NCBI RefSeq assembly: GCF_030316825.1
Contig: NZ_JASZYU010000002.1
Coordinates: forward strand, 806,001-870,000
Reading direction: 5' to 3'
DNA length: 64,000 bases
Source: Variovorax fucosicus
Lineage (GTDB): Bacteria > Pseudomonadota > Gammaproteobacteria > Burkholderiales > Burkholderiaceae_C
Shown piece by piece: positions 37,612 to 46,673 of this stretch; positions within the stretch are counted from its first letter, which is position 1, and each line of letters begins with the position of its first letter. The position numbers and the translations under genes are program-made. The notes under the pieces are model-generated. The model ran no database searches and was not told the DNA's origin. It worked only from the letters and a program-made list of their open reading frames with translations.

Positions 37612-39576
37612 ATGTCAGACGTGCATTCCGATCAACTGCTCAGCGAAGTCGCGGCCCTGCCGCAATTGCCGGGCGTCTACCGCTACTTCGATGCGGCCGG
37701 CGCGGTGCTCTATGTGGGCAAGGCGCGCAACCTGAAGAAGCGGGTTGCCAACTACTTCCAGAAGAGCCACGGCGGCACGCGCATCGGCCACATGATCAGC
37801 AAGATCGTGCGCATGGAGACGACCGTGGTGCGCTCCGAGGCCGAGGCGCTGCTGCTCGAGAACAACCTCATCAAGACGCTCAAGCCGCGCTACAACATCC
37901 TGTTTCGCGACGACAAGAGCTACCCCTACCTGAAGATCGCGTCGCACCAGTTTCCACGGCTCGCGTACTACCGCGGCTCGGTCGACAAGAAGCACCGCTA
38001 CTTCGGCCCGTACCCGAGCGCGTGGGCGGTGAAGGAATCGATCCAGCTGCTGCAGAAGGTGTTCAAGCTGCGCACCTGCGAAGACACGGTGTATGCCAAC
38101 CGCACCCGGCCCTGCCTGCTGTACCAGATCAAGCGCTGCACCGGCCCGTGCGTCGGCTACATCACGCCCGAGGCCTACGCGCAGGACGTGGCCAATGCCG
38201 AGGCGTTCCTGCAGGGCGATACGCAACTGGTGCTGCGAACGCTCGAAGACCGCATGACGGCGCATGCCGAAAAGCTGGAATTCGAGCAGGCCGCCGAGCT
38301 GCGCAACCAGATGTCGGCGCTGTCGCGCGTGCTGCATCAGCAGTCGATCGAGATCGCATCCGACAAGGACGTTGACATCCTCGCGGTCAAGGTGCAGGGC
38401 GGCAAGGCATGCGTGAATCTCGCGATGGTGCGGGGCGGGCGGCATCTGGGCGACCGTGCCTACTTTCCCGTGCACGTGGAGGACGCGGCGCAGATTCGCC
38501 ATGGCGAGCTCGACGACGCCGAAGACGGCAGCAAGCCCGCGATGGCGGACGCCATCGAAGTGCAGGTGCTCGAAGCCTTCATCGCGCAGCACTACATCGA
38601 TGTGCCGGTGCCGGCCACGCTGGTGCTGAGCGAACAGGTGAGCCGCGAACTGATCGAGGCCGTGTCGCAGCAAGCCGGCACGCGCATCACGGCGGTTTTC
38701 CAGCCGCACGAGCAGCGTCGCCACTGGCTCGAGATGGCGCAGACCAACGCTGGCCTGCAACTGGCCCGGTTGCTTGCCGAAGAAGGCTCGCAGCAGGCGC
38801 GCACGCGTGCGCTGGTCGATGCGCTCGAACTCGCGCCCGACGACCTCGACAGCCTGCGCATCGAATGCTTCGACATCTCGCACACGGCGGGCGAAGCGAC
38901 GCAGGCCTCGTGCGTGGTGTTCGAGCACCATGCCATGCAGAACCGCGAGTACCGGCGCTACAACATCGAAGGCATCACGCCGGGCGACGACTACGCGGCG
39001 ATGCGGCAGGTGCTGACCCGGCGCTATGCGCGGCTGGCCGAGGCGATGGCCGCCGAAACCGATGCGCCGACGGCCGGCGACGCCAACGGCGTCGGCGCCG
39101 ACGCGCCGGTCAACACCAAGGCCGCGCGCATGCCCGAACTGGTGCTGGTGGACGGGGGCAAGGGGCAGGTGTCGATGGCGCGCGAGGTGTTCAGCGAGCT
39201 CGGGCTGCCGCTATCGCTGATCGTCGGCGTCGAGAAGGGCGAGGGCCGCAAGGTCGGCCTCGAGGAACTGGTGTTCGCCGACGGACGCGACAAGGTCTAC
39301 CTGGGCCGCGACTCGGCCGCGCTGATGCTGGTGGCGCAGATCCGTGACGAGGCGCACCGTTTCGCGATCACCGGCATGCGGGCCAAGCGGGCCAAGGTGC
39401 GCGTGGGCGGGAGCCAGCTCGAGGACATCCCCGGCATCGGGCCCAAGCGCCGCGCCCGCCTGCTGCAACGCTTCGGCGGCATTCGCGGCGTTGCCTCGGC
39501 CAGCGTGGAAGACATCGCGTCGGTCGACGGCATCGCGGCCGACCTGGCCGAAGAGATCTACCGGGCCCTTCACTGA
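37612..39576 (+). CDS. uvrC: excinuclease ABC subunit C
   Basis: A 654-residue nuclease of nucleotide-excision repair that cuts both sides of a UvrB-bound lesion. It has an N-terminal GIY-YIG domain ('[20 protein letters not shown]'), a UVR/UvrB-binding helix pair near residues 205-245 ('[18 protein letters not shown]'), an RNase H-like nuclease domain ('[20 protein letters not shown]') and two C-terminal helix-hairpin-helix motifs ('[21 protein letters not shown]', split at GIG). A Gly/Ala/Asp-rich insert of about 25 residues lies near 483-508. Start at ATG 37612; CACAAT ends 8 bases before it. Followed by pgsA after 20 bases, as in many proteobacteria. Confidence 0.95.
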   Translation: MSDVHSDQLLSEVAALPQLPGVYRYFDAAGAVLYVGKARNLKKRVANYFQKSHGGTRIGHMISKIVRMETTVVRSEAEALLLENNLIKTLKPRYNILFRDDKSYPYLKIASHQFPRLAYYRGSVDKKHRYFGPYPSAWAVKESIQLLQKVFKLRTCEDTVYANRTRPCLLYQIKRCTGPCVGYITPEAYAQDVANAEAFLQGDTQLVLRTLEDRMTAHAEKLEFEQAAELRNQMSALSRVLHQQSIEIASDKDVDILAVKVQGGKACVNLAMVRGGRHLGDRAYFPVHVEDAAQIRHGELDDAEDGSKPAMADAIEVQVLEAFIAQHYIDVPVPATLVLSEQVSRELIEAVSQQAGTRITAVFQPHEQRRHWLEMAQTNAGLQLARLLAEEGSQQARTRALVDALELAPDDLDSLRIECFDISHTAGEATQASCVVFEHHAMQNREYRRYNIEGITPGDDYAAMRQVLTRRYARLAEAMAAETDAPTAGDANGVGADAPVNTKAARMPELVLVDGGKGQVSMAREVFSELGLPLSLIVGVEKGEGRKVGLEELVFADGRDKVYLGRDSAALMLVAQIRDEAHRFAITGMRAKRAKVRVGGSQLEDIPGIGPKRRARLLQRFGGIRGVASASVEDIASVDGIAADLAEEIYRALH

Positions 39577-39596
39577 ACCAAGTCACAATCAGCCGC

Positions 39597-40163
39597 ATGT
39601 TCTGGACGCTTCCCACCATCATGACCTGGACGCGCATCGTCGCGATCCCCCTGATCGTCGGTGTGTTCTACCTGCCCATCGCGGAGCCGATGCGCAATCT
39701 CATCGCCACGGTGATGTTCATCGTGTTCGCGGCGACCGACTGGCTCGACGGCTACCTGGCCCGCAAGCTCAACCAGACATCGGCGTTCGGCGCCTTTCTC
39801 GATCCCGTGGCGGACAAGTTCCTGGTCTGTGCGTCCTTGCTCGTGCTGGTGCATCTGCAGCGCGCCGACGTGTTCGTGGCGCTGATCATCATCGGCCGCG
39901 AGATCGCGATTTCCGCGCTGCGCGAATGGATGGCGCAGATCGGCGCAGGCAAGAGCGTGGCAGTGCACATGATCGGCAAGGTCAAGACCGTCGTGCAGAT
40001 GGTCGCGATTCCGTTCCTGCTGTTCAACGGCAAGCTGTTCGGCGTGATCGACACCGGCGTCTGGGGCCAGTGGCTGATCTGGATCTCGGCCGTGCTCACG
40101 GTCTGGTCGATGGTTTACTACCTGCAGAAGGCGATTCCCGAAATTCGGGCCCGGGCGAAATGA
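39597..40163 (+). CDS. pgsA: CDP-diacylglycerol-glycerol-3-phosphate 3-phosphatidyltransferase
   Basis: A 188-residue membrane enzyme that makes phosphatidylglycerol phosphate, the committed step to phosphatidylglycerol. The CDP-alcohol phosphotransferase motif D-x2-DG-x2-AR-x8-G-x3-D-x3-D is complete, running from 'TDWLDGYLARK' to 'GAFLDPVADK'. Five to six hydrophobic segments. It supplies the substrate of the cardiolipin synthase at 5257-6636. CACAAT ends 7 bases before the ATG. Its TGA overlaps the start of the DMT gene (ATGA). Confidence 0.95.
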   Translation: MFWTLPTIMTWTRIVAIPLIVGVFYLPIAEPMRNLIATVMFIVFAATDWLDGYLARKLNQTSAFGAFLDPVADKFLVCASLLVLVHLQRADVFVALIIIGREIAISALREWMAQIGAGKSVAVHMIGKVKTVVQMVAIPFLLFNGKLFGVIDTGVWGQWLIWISAVLTVWSMVYYLQKAIPEIRARAK

Positions 40164-41050
40164 CGGCAGACGGCCGCGCGGCCGCATGGCTGCGCCTGAT
40201 GCCTGCGGTGTTCGTGCTGATCTGGAGCACCGGCTTCATCGTCGCGCGCTATGGCATGCCGTACGCGCCGCCCCTCAAGTTTCTCGCGGTGCGCTATGCG
40301 CTGTCGCTGCTGTGCTTCGGCCTGTGGGTGGCGGCGACGCGCGTGGCCTGGCCGGAGCGGCGGGCGCAGTGGCTTCACCTCGCCGTCACCGGCATCCTGA
40401 TGCAGGCCGGGTACCTGGGCGGCGTGTGGGCCGCGGTCAAGGCCGGCATGGGCTCCGGACTGATCGCGCTGCTGGTCGGCATTCAGCCGGTGCTGACGGC
40501 GGTATGGATGTCGATGCACGGCGGGACCATCACAAAGCGCCAGTGGGCCGGCCTCTTGCTCGGTTTCGCCGGGCTGGTGCTGGTGGTGTCGCGCAAGCTC
40601 GGCCAGGGCGGCGAGGTCAATGCGCTGACGATGGGGCTGGCGGTGTTTGCGCTGCTGTCGATCACCGCCGGAACGCTCTACCAGAAACGCTTTGTCGCGC
40701 CCTGCGATGTGCGCAGCGCCAGCGCGGTGCAACTGGCAGCGGCGCTCGTGGTGACCTTGCCGTTTGCGCTGTTCGAGACCGGTGCGATCGTGTGGAATGC
40801 CGCAGTGGTCGGCTCGATGGCCTGGGCGGTGCTGGCACTGTCGCTGGGCGGCGCATCGTTGCTCTACATGCTGATCCAGCGCGGCACCGCGACGGCCGTG
40901 ACCAGTCTGTTGTACCTGGTGCCGCCGTGCACCGCAGTGATGGCATGGCTCCTGTTCGATGAACCGATCACGCTGGTGACGCTCGCCGGCATCAGCCTGA
41001 CCGCGGTGGGGGTCAGCCTGGTGGTGCGCAGCGCCGCGCCGCCGTCCTAG
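40160..41050 (+). CDS. DMT-superfamily (EamA) transporter
   Basis: A 296-residue membrane protein of ten hydrophobic segments in two EamA repeats ('LIWSTGFIVARYGM...', 'ALSLGGASLLYMLIQRGTATA'). Members export amino acids, metabolites or drugs; the substrate is unknown. The ATG at 40160 overlaps the pgsA stop, so it is translationally coupled to pgsA. Its TAG stop shares CTAG with the stop of the convergent LysR gene. Confidence 0.83.
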   Translation: MTADGRAAAWLRLMPAVFVLIWSTGFIVARYGMPYAPPLKFLAVRYALSLLCFGLWVAATRVAWPERRAQWLHLAVTGILMQAGYLGGVWAAVKAGMGSGLIALLVGIQPVLTAVWMSMHGGTITKRQWAGLLLGFAGLVLVVSRKLGQGGEVNALTMGLAVFALLSITAGTLYQKRFVAPCDVRSASAVQLAAALVVTLPFALFETGAIVWNAAVVGSMAWAVLALSLGGASLLYMLIQRGTATAVTSLLYLVPPCTAVMAWLLFDEPITLVTLAGISLTAVGVSLVVRSAAPPS

Positions 41051-42021
41051 GCTGTGGCGCGCCGCGGCTTCGGTCGGGCTGGCGCCTCGCGCTTCCACGG
41101 CTCGGCGCGAAACGCCTCCACCAGAAAGTCGATCAAGAGGCGCACGCGGCGCGGCGTCTTCGGCCGCCACGGCGCAACCCAATGGATGTCGGCCTCGGGC
41201 ATGGTGTATTGCGGCAGCACGCGCACCAGTTCGCCCGATGCGAGCTGCGGTGCGATGTCCCACAGGCTGCGCAACATGATGCCGCGGCCGTCGAGGCACC
41301 AGTCACGCACCATTTCGCCGGAGTTGCTGGCGAGCGCGCCCTGGACGCGGATGCGCGCGGTGCTGCCGTCGCGCGCATGGCGCAGCGTCCAGAGGTCGAA
41401 CGGACGCGGCTGCGCGCTGCCGTTCTCGCGTGCCACCAGGCAGTCGTGCGCGGCCAGCGCCGGCAGATCCGCAGGCAGGCCGTGCCGTTGCAGATAGGCA
41501 GGTGATGCAGCCAGCACACGCTGGTTGCGCGCGATGCGTCGCGTGACCCAGTCGCTCGCATGCCTGTTCTGCACGCTCCAGAGCCAGATCGCGCCGTCGT
41601 AGCCCTCGGCCCCGAGGTCGGGCAATTGCTCGGTGAGCTGCAGCTCGACCTGCAGGGCAGGGTGCAGGGCCTGAAAAGCGGCCAGTGCCGGCCCGACCCA
41701 GCGCCGGCCGAAGCCGAAGGTCGCAGCAAGCCGCAGGGTGCCGCTCAATGCGTTCTGGCGTTCGGCCAGCTCGGCTTCGAGCGCGGCAAAGCGGTCGAGC
41801 AGGCCGTCGGCATGCTGGCAGAGCGCCTCGCCTTCCGTGGTAAGGCTCAAGCGGCGCGTGGTGCGCTCGAACAGACGCTGACCCAGTTGTGTCTCGAGCG
41901 CGCCGAGCCGCTTGGTGATCACCGAAGGCACGACGCCGAGCGCGAGCGCCGCGCCCGCCAGACTCCCGTGACCGCGAATGGCCTGCATGAGCTCCAGATC
42001 GCCGCGATCGATTCGTGCCAT
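41047..42021 (-). CDS. LysR-family transcriptional regulator
   Basis: A 324-residue LysR regulator. The N-terminal helix-turn-helix (about 5-65) reads 'GHGSLAGAALALGVVPSVITKRLGALE', and is followed by the substrate-binding domain (about 95-300). It is divergent from the dehalogenase-like gene with 65 bases between starts, the usual arrangement for a LysR regulator and its target, so the dehalogenase/tartrate-dehydrogenase pair is its probable regulon (inference). The start at 42021 follows a perfect TATAAT by 7 bases, so its mRNA should begin at or next to the start codon. Confidence 0.87.
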   Translation of the reverse strand: MARIDRGDLELMQAIRGHGSLAGAALALGVVPSVITKRLGALETQLGQRLFERTTRRLSLTTEGEALCQHADGLLDRFAALEAELAERQNALSGTLRLAATFGFGRRWVGPALAAFQALHPALQVELQLTEQLPDLGAEGYDGAIWLWSVQNRHASDWVTRRIARNQRVLAASPAYLQRHGLPADLPALAAHDCLVARENGSAQPRPFDLWTLRHARDGSTARIRVQGALASNSGEMVRDWCLDGRGIMLRSLWDIAPQLASGELVRVLPQYTMPEADIHWVAPWRPKTPRRVRLLIDFLVEAFRAEPWKREAPARPKPRRATA

Positions 42022-42028
42022 AAGGGAA

Positions 42029-42034
42029 ATTATA
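42029..42034 (-). promoter_or_regulatory. -10 element of the LysR gene, leaderless position
   Basis: TATAAT on the minus strand, separated by exactly 7 bases (TTCCCTT) from the ATG at 42021. A standard +1 falls at 42022 or 42021. No clear -35 was assigned. Confidence 0.6.
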
Positions 42035-42086
42035 GGTTGATGCATTGTTGCTTGATGCGCTGCCTCGTGCCACGCACAATCCCTGC

Positions 42087-42965
42087 GTGCTCGATTCATT
42101 CACGCCTTTCGACCTGTATCGCGGCCCGGTTCGGTTGCATGGCCGCATTGGCGGCCGCGGTGCGCCGCTGCTGCTGTTGCACGGCCATCCGCAGACCCAT
42201 GCGATCTGGCACCGCGTGGCGCCGGAACTGGCCGACCACTTCACGCTGGTCATGATGGATCTGCGCGGCTATGGCGATTCAGGCCGGCCGGCCGGCGGCC
42301 CCGACCATGGGGCCTACAGCAAGCGGGAGATGGCGCTCGATGCGCTGGCCGTGATGCAGCAGCATGGCTTCGAACGCTTTGGCGTGCTGGCGCATGACCG
42401 CGGTGCACGCGTCGCCCATCGGCTCGCGGCCGACCATCCCGACGCGGTCGATCGCCTGCTGCTGCTCGACATCGCTCCCACGCTCGCGATGTACCGCGAC
42501 ACCAGCGAAGCCTTTGCGCGCGCCTACTGGCACTGGTTCTTCCTGATCCAGCCGCCGCCGCTGCCCGAGGCGCTGATCGAGGGCGACCCGGCCCGCTACA
42601 TCCGCAGCGTGATGGGCAGCCGTCATGCCGGGCTCGCTCCGTTCGCACCCGAGGCGCTTCTGGAATACGAGCGCTGTGCCGCGATCGACGGCACCGCGCA
42701 CGCGATCTGCGAGGACTATCGCGCGTCCGCCTCGATCGATCTGGCGCACGATCGCGCCGACGTTGCCGCCGAGCGCCTGCTCACGCAGCCCCTGCAGGTT
42801 CTGTGGGGCGAACACGGCGCCGTAGGCCGTTGCTTCGACGTCCTGGCGCTCTGGCGCGAACGTGCATTGCAGGTGTCGGGCAATACCTTGCCGTGTGGCC
42901 ACTACCTGCCTGAAGAGGCACCGCAACAAGTCGCCCGGGCGGCGTTGCATTTCTTTCCAACTTGA
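42087..42965 (+). CDS. alpha/beta hydrolase, fluoroacetate dehalogenase-like
   Basis: A 292-residue alpha/beta hydrolase. The nucleophile is Asp, not Ser: D104 in 'LAHDRGARV', with acid D128 ('LLLDIAPT') and base H272 ('CGHYLPEE'). The carboxylate-binding R105 and R108 and the halide pocket H149, W150 and Y211 of fluoroacetate dehalogenases are all present. All eight line up with Rhodopseudomonas RPA1163 (D110, R111, R114, D134, H155, W156, Y219, H280 from memory) at a near-constant offset of 6 to 8. Such enzymes convert fluoroacetate to glycolate and fluoride. Activity is strongly suggested but not proven. I used the GTG at 42087; a TTG further upstream would add 14 residues. Confidence 0.85.
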   Translation: MLDSFTPFDLYRGPVRLHGRIGGRGAPLLLLHGHPQTHAIWHRVAPELADHFTLVMMDLRGYGDSGRPAGGPDHGAYSKREMALDALAVMQQHGFERFGVLAHDRGARVAHRLAADHPDAVDRLLLLDIAPTLAMYRDTSEAFARAYWHWFFLIQPPPLPEALIEGDPARYIRSVMGSRHAGLAPFAPEALLEYERCAAIDGTAHAICEDYRASASIDLAHDRADVAAERLLTQPLQVLWGEHGAVGRCFDVLALWRERALQVSGNTLPCGHYLPEEAPQQVARAALHFFPT

Positions 42966-42981
42966 TCCCAGGAGACTTCCC

Positions 42982-44067
42982 ATGAGCACCCAACGCATCG
43001 CAGTGATCGCCGGCGACGGCATCGGCAAGGAAACCATGCCCGAGGGCATTCGTGTGCTGGACGCGGCCGCGCGCAAGTTCGGCATCGACCTGAAGTTCGA
43101 TCATTTCGATTTCTCGAGCTGGGACTACTTCGAGAAGCACGGCAAGATGCTGCCCGACAACTGGAAAGACCAGATCGGCGGGCACGATGCCATCTTTTTC
43201 GGTGCGGTCGGCTGGCCCCAGAAAATTGCGGATCATGTGTCGCTCTGGGGCTCTTTGCTCCTGTTCCGGCGCGAGTTCGACCAGTACATCAATCTGCGTC
43301 CCGCACGCCTGATGCCCGGCATCACGGCGCCCGTGGTGCGGCGCGACGGCTCGCCGCGCGAGCCCGGCGAGATCGACATGTACATCGTGCGCGAGAACAC
43401 CGAAGGCGAGTACTCGAGCATCGGCGGGCGCATGTACGAGGGCACCGCGCGCGAGATCGTGGTGCAGGAGACGGTGATGTCGCGCATCGGCGTGGATCGT
43501 GTGCTCAAGTTCGCTTTCGAGCTCGCGCAGTCGCGCCCGAAGAAGCACCTGACCAGCGCCACCAAGTCGAACGGCATTTCGATCACCATGCCCTACTGGG
43601 ACGAGCGCGTGGCCGAAATGGCAAAGAACTATCCCGGCATCACGCTCGACAAGTTTCACATCGACATCCTGACGGCGCACTTCGTGCAGCGCCCGGAGTT
43701 CTTCGACGTGGTGGTTGCAAGCAACCTGTTCGGCGACATCCTGTCCGACCTGGGGCCGGCCTGTACCGGCACCATCGGCATTGCGCCCAGCGCCAACCTG
43801 AACCCGGAGCGCACCACGCCGTCGCTGTTCGAGCCGGTGCATGGTTCGGCGCCCGACATCGCCGGCAAGGGCATCGCCAACCCGATCGGCCAGATCTGGT
43901 GCGGCGCGATGATGCTGGAGTTCCTCGGCCACAAGGCGGCACACGATGCGATCCTCGCTGCGATCGAGGCGGTTCTCGCGCCCGGAAGCGGCGCGCCGCG
44001 CACGGCCGACATCGGCGGCACGGCCGGCACCATCGATCTTGGCAAGGCGATTGCTGCCGCGCTTTGA
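42982..44067 (+). CDS. tartrate dehydrogenase/decarboxylase-like (beta-decarboxylating dehydrogenase family)
   Basis: A 361-residue NAD-dependent member of the isocitrate/isopropylmalate dehydrogenase family. 'IAVIAGDGIGKETMPEG' opens the protein. 'GAVGWP...DHVSLWG' and 'RENTEGEYSSIGGRMYEG' are characteristic of tartrate dehydrogenases (TtuC/YeaU type) rather than LeuB, and 'NLFGDILSDLGPA' carries the Mg-binding Asp pair. It oxidises tartrate or D-malate-like substrates. It lies 16 bases after the dehalogenase-like gene with an AGGAGA ribosome-binding site, so the two form a probable operon under the divergent LysR. Confidence 0.87.
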   Translation: MSTQRIAVIAGDGIGKETMPEGIRVLDAAARKFGIDLKFDHFDFSSWDYFEKHGKMLPDNWKDQIGGHDAIFFGAVGWPQKIADHVSLWGSLLLFRREFDQYINLRPARLMPGITAPVVRRDGSPREPGEIDMYIVRENTEGEYSSIGGRMYEGTAREIVVQETVMSRIGVDRVLKFAFELAQSRPKKHLTSATKSNGISITMPYWDERVAEMAKNYPGITLDKFHIDILTAHFVQRPEFFDVVVASNLFGDILSDLGPACTGTIGIAPSANLNPERTTPSLFEPVHGSAPDIAGKGIANPIGQIWCGAMMLEFLGHKAAHDAILAAIEAVLAPGSGAPRTADIGGTAGTIDLGKAIAAAL

Positions 44068-44131
44068 AGAGGACTTCACGAAACGCCTCTAAAATCGCGG
44101 TGTTCGCTGTGCTGCGCGGCCCTGTGTCGTA

Positions 44132-44160
44132 TTGACACCCCGTAGACCAGTGGCTCTAAT
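44132..44160 (+). promoter_or_regulatory. sigma-70 promoter of hupB
   Basis: -35 TTGACA (44132-44137), 17-bp spacer, -10 TCTAAT (44155-44160). This is a near-consensus promoter, giving a start near 44167 and a leader of about 125 bases before hupB. Confidence 0.85.
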
Positions 44161-44164
44161 CCCT

Positions 44165-44184
44165 GTCGGCAGTGCGCTGCCGAC
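44165..44184 (+). other. perfect stem-loop at the 5' end of the hupB transcript
   Basis: GTCGGCAG-TGCG-CTGCCGAC, an 8-bp perfect stem with a 4-nt loop, placed at the predicted transcript start. No T-run follows, so it is more likely to stabilise the mRNA 5' end than to terminate. Confidence 0.55.
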
Positions 44185-44292
44185 GCGCCGCAACTGCCAT
44201 CCTTCTTCCCACCGCGCCGCACGGCACCACTCAGGGGTCGGTCATGCAGTTGGCGGCACACCCGACAACTTTTTTTCCGACAAGAGGCCCTT

Positions 44293-44565
44293 GTGAACAA
44301 GACCGAACTGATTGAGCACATCGCAAAAAACGCCGATATTTCCAAAGCTGCAGCCACGCGTGCGCTGGAGTCCACCATCGGCGCGATTCGCACCACCCTG
44401 AAAAAGGGCAACTCGGTTTCGCTCGTCGGTTTTGGTACTTTTGCGGTGGGCAAACGCGCTGCCCGCACCGGTCGCAATCCGCGCACCGGCGCAGCGATTA
44501 AAATCAAGGCCGCCAAGATCCCGAAGTTCCGTCCCGGCAAGGCGCTGAAAGATGCGCTGAACTGA
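44293..44565 (+). CDS. hupB: DNA-binding protein HU (beta-type)
   Basis: A 90-residue histone-like protein. '[26 protein letters not shown]' helices lead into the beta-arm '[20 protein letters not shown]', whose 'RTGRNPRTG' tip with Pro intercalates in the DNA minor groove. Start codon is GTG with an AGAGG ribosome-binding site. It is driven by the strong promoter at 44132-44160 and followed after 16 bases by tRNA-Val, so the tRNA may be processed from the same transcript. Confidence 0.95.
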   Translation: MNKTELIEHIAKNADISKAAATRALESTIGAIRTTLKKGNSVSLVGFGTFAVGKRAARTGRNPRTGAAIKIKAAKIPKFRPGKALKDALN

Positions 44566-44581
44566 GACATCATTCCCGGTG

Positions 44582-44657
44582 GGGTGCTTAGCTCAGCTGG
44601 TAGAGCGGCGCCCTTACAAGGCGTAGGTCGGGGGTTCGAGCCCCTCAGCACCCACCA
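44582..44657 (+). tRNA. tRNA-Val (anticodon UAC)
   Basis: A 76-nt cloverleaf. Acceptor GGGTGCT/AGCACCC, D-arm GCTC...GAGC, anticodon stem GCGCC/GGCGT with loop CTTACAA (anticodon TAC, reads GTA), T-arm GGGGG-TTCGAGC-CCCTC region, discriminator A and encoded CCA (44655-44657). Confidence 0.96.
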
Positions 44658-44665
44658 AACGATGC

Positions 44666-44694
44666 AAAGGCGAACACGTTGTTCGCCTTTTTTG
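44666..44694 (+). terminator. terminator after tRNA-Val
   Basis: AAAGGCGAAC-ACGTT-GTTCGCCTTT followed by TTTG; a 10-bp perfect stem. It ends the hupB/tRNA-Val transcript. Confidence 0.88.
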
Positions 44695-44739
44695 TTGCCC
44701 GAGTCGATGTCTCGGCTGCTTCAATAGAGAGAGTGTTCA

Positions 44740-46644
44740 ATGTTTGATTTTTTCCGCAAGCACACCAAGATCGTGATGGCGTTCTTGTTCTTGCTGATCA
44801 TTCCGTCGTTCGTGTTTTTCGGCGTCGAGCGCTACACCCAGGGCGACGGCAAGGGCGAAAAGGTTGCGCGCGTCGACGGCCACGACATCACGCGCCCCGA
44901 GTGGGATCAGCAGCACCGCAACGAGGTCGATCGCATTCGGCAGCAGTCGCCCAGCATCGATGCCGCGCTGCTCGATTCGGACGCCGCACGCTACGCCACG
45001 CTCGACCGCATGGTGCGCGATCGCGTGCTGCAGACCGCGGCCGACAAGACCCACATGACCGTGTCGGAAGACAAGCTTGCGCGGATCTTTGCGCAGGATC
45101 AGGGGCTTGCCGCGTTCCGCGGTGCCGACGGCAAGTTCGACCGCGAGTTGTTCATGCGAACCACGCAGCAAACACCCGAGCAGTACGAAGCATCGGTGCG
45201 GGCGCAACTCGCGACGCAACAGGTGCTGCAGGGCGTTTCCGGTTCGGCTTTCGCGACGAAGGCCCAGACCGAGGCGACGATCAACGCGTTCTACGACCGC
45301 CGCGAGGTGCAGGTCGCCCGCTTCAATGCAGCCGACTTTGCCGCGAAGGTCACGGTCAGCGATGCCGATCTCGAGGCCTACTACAAGGATCATCCGGCCC
45401 TGTTCCAGGCCCCTGAGCAGGCCGCCGTCGAATATCTGGTTCTCGATCTGGACGCGGTCAAGAAGAACATCGCGGTCAGCGAGGCCGACGCCAAGGCGTA
45501 TTTCGAGCAGAACAAGGCGCGCTTCGGCACCAAAGAAGAACGCCGCGCAAGCCACATCCTGATCACGGCACCGGCCAGCGCGCCGGCCGCCGAGCGCGAG
45601 AAGGCCAAGGCCAAGGCCGAGCAGTTGCTGGCCGAAGTGAAAAAGTCGCCGGCCAGCTTTGCCGACATCGCGCGCAAGAACTCGCAGGATCCCGGGTCCG
45701 CGGAGAAGGGCGGCGACCTCGATTTCGTGACGCGCGGCGCGATGGTCAAGCCGTTCGAGGATGCGATGTTCGCGCTCAAGAAGGGCGAGATCAGCGCCGT
45801 TGTCGAAACCGAGTTCGGCTATCACATCATCCGTCTGACCGACATCAAGCCGGAGCAGGTGCCGCCGTTCGAACAGGTTCGCGCGCGCATCGAGGACGAA
45901 GTTCGCGCCCAGCAGGCGACGCAGGAGTTCGCCAAGGCGGCCGAGACTTTCACCGATCTCGTGTACCAGCAGCCCGACAGCCTGCAGCCTGCGGCAGACA
46001 AGCTCAAGCTCAAGCTCCAGACCGCCAGCAACGTTGCGCGCACGCCGGCCGCAGGTGCCACGGGCGCGCTCGCCAGTCGCAACTTCCTGGGTGCATTGTT
46101 CGCGGCCGATTCGCTCGAGCGCAAGCACAACACCGAGGCGATCGAAGTCGGCCCGAGCCAACTCGCGTCGGGCCGCGTGGCGAAGTACGCCGCGGCGCGC
46201 ACGCTGCCATTTGCCGAGGTCAAGGACAAGGTTCGCAGCCAGTTGGTGGCCGAGCGCGCCGCCGCGCTGGCCAAGACCGAAGGCGAGGCCCGACTCAGGG
46301 CCTGGCAAGCCGATTCGGCCGGCGCCACGCTCGCCGCGCCGGTGACCGTGTCGCGGCTCGAAACCCAGTCGCTGCCGGCACCGGTGATCGAGGGCGCGCT
46401 GCGGGCCGATACGTCCAAGCTGCCGGCCTGGGCCGGTGTCGACCTTGGCGCCCAGGGCTACGCGGTGGTGCGGGTCAACAAGGCGGTGCCGCGCGCACCT
46501 TCCACGCCCGAAACGGCGCAGCAGGAGGCCGGGCAATTCGCGCAGGTCATCTCTGCCGCCGAAAACGCGGCCTACTATGAGTTGCTGAAGCAACGCTACA
46601 AGGCGGAAATCCTCGTGCCGCGGCCCGCCGAGCCAACGCGCTAG
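44740..46644 (+). CDS. ppiD: SurA N-terminal domain / parvulin peptidyl-prolyl isomerase, PpiD-type
   Basis: A 634-residue periplasmic chaperone anchored by one N-terminal membrane helix (about 10-28, no signal cleavage). A SurA/PpiD-like N-terminal chaperone region (about 35-255) is followed by a parvulin domain (about 266-367) with 'RRASHILITA', 'ARKNSQDPGSAEKGGDLDF' and 'EFGYHIIRLTDI', then a C-terminal helical domain. It helps fold newly exported proteins near the Sec translocon. Length agrees with PpiD. It has an AGAGAG ribosome-binding site and is followed by tRNA-His after 29 bases. Confidence 0.92.
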   Translation: MFDFFRKHTKIVMAFLFLLIIPSFVFFGVERYTQGDGKGEKVARVDGHDITRPEWDQQHRNEVDRIRQQSPSIDAALLDSDAARYATLDRMVRDRVLQTAADKTHMTVSEDKLARIFAQDQGLAAFRGADGKFDRELFMRTTQQTPEQYEASVRAQLATQQVLQGVSGSAFATKAQTEATINAFYDRREVQVARFNAADFAAKVTVSDADLEAYYKDHPALFQAPEQAAVEYLVLDLDAVKKNIAVSEADAKAYFEQNKARFGTKEERRASHILITAPASAPAAEREKAKAKAEQLLAEVKKSPASFADIARKNSQDPGSAEKGGDLDFVTRGAMVKPFEDAMFALKKGEISAVVETEFGYHIIRLTDIKPEQVPPFEQVRARIEDEVRAQQATQEFAKAAETFTDLVYQQPDSLQPAADKLKLKLQTASNVARTPAAGATGALASRNFLGALFAADSLERKHNTEAIEVGPSQLASGRVAKYAAARTLPFAEVKDKVRSQLVAERAAALAKTEGEARLRAWQADSAGATLAAPVTVSRLETQSLPAPVIEGALRADTSKLPAWAGVDLGAQGYAVVRVNKAVPRAPSTPETAQQEAGQFAQVISAAENAAYYELLKQRYKAEILVPRPAEPTR

Positions 46645-46673
46645 TTTTGACGCTACAATCGCAGGCTTCTTTG

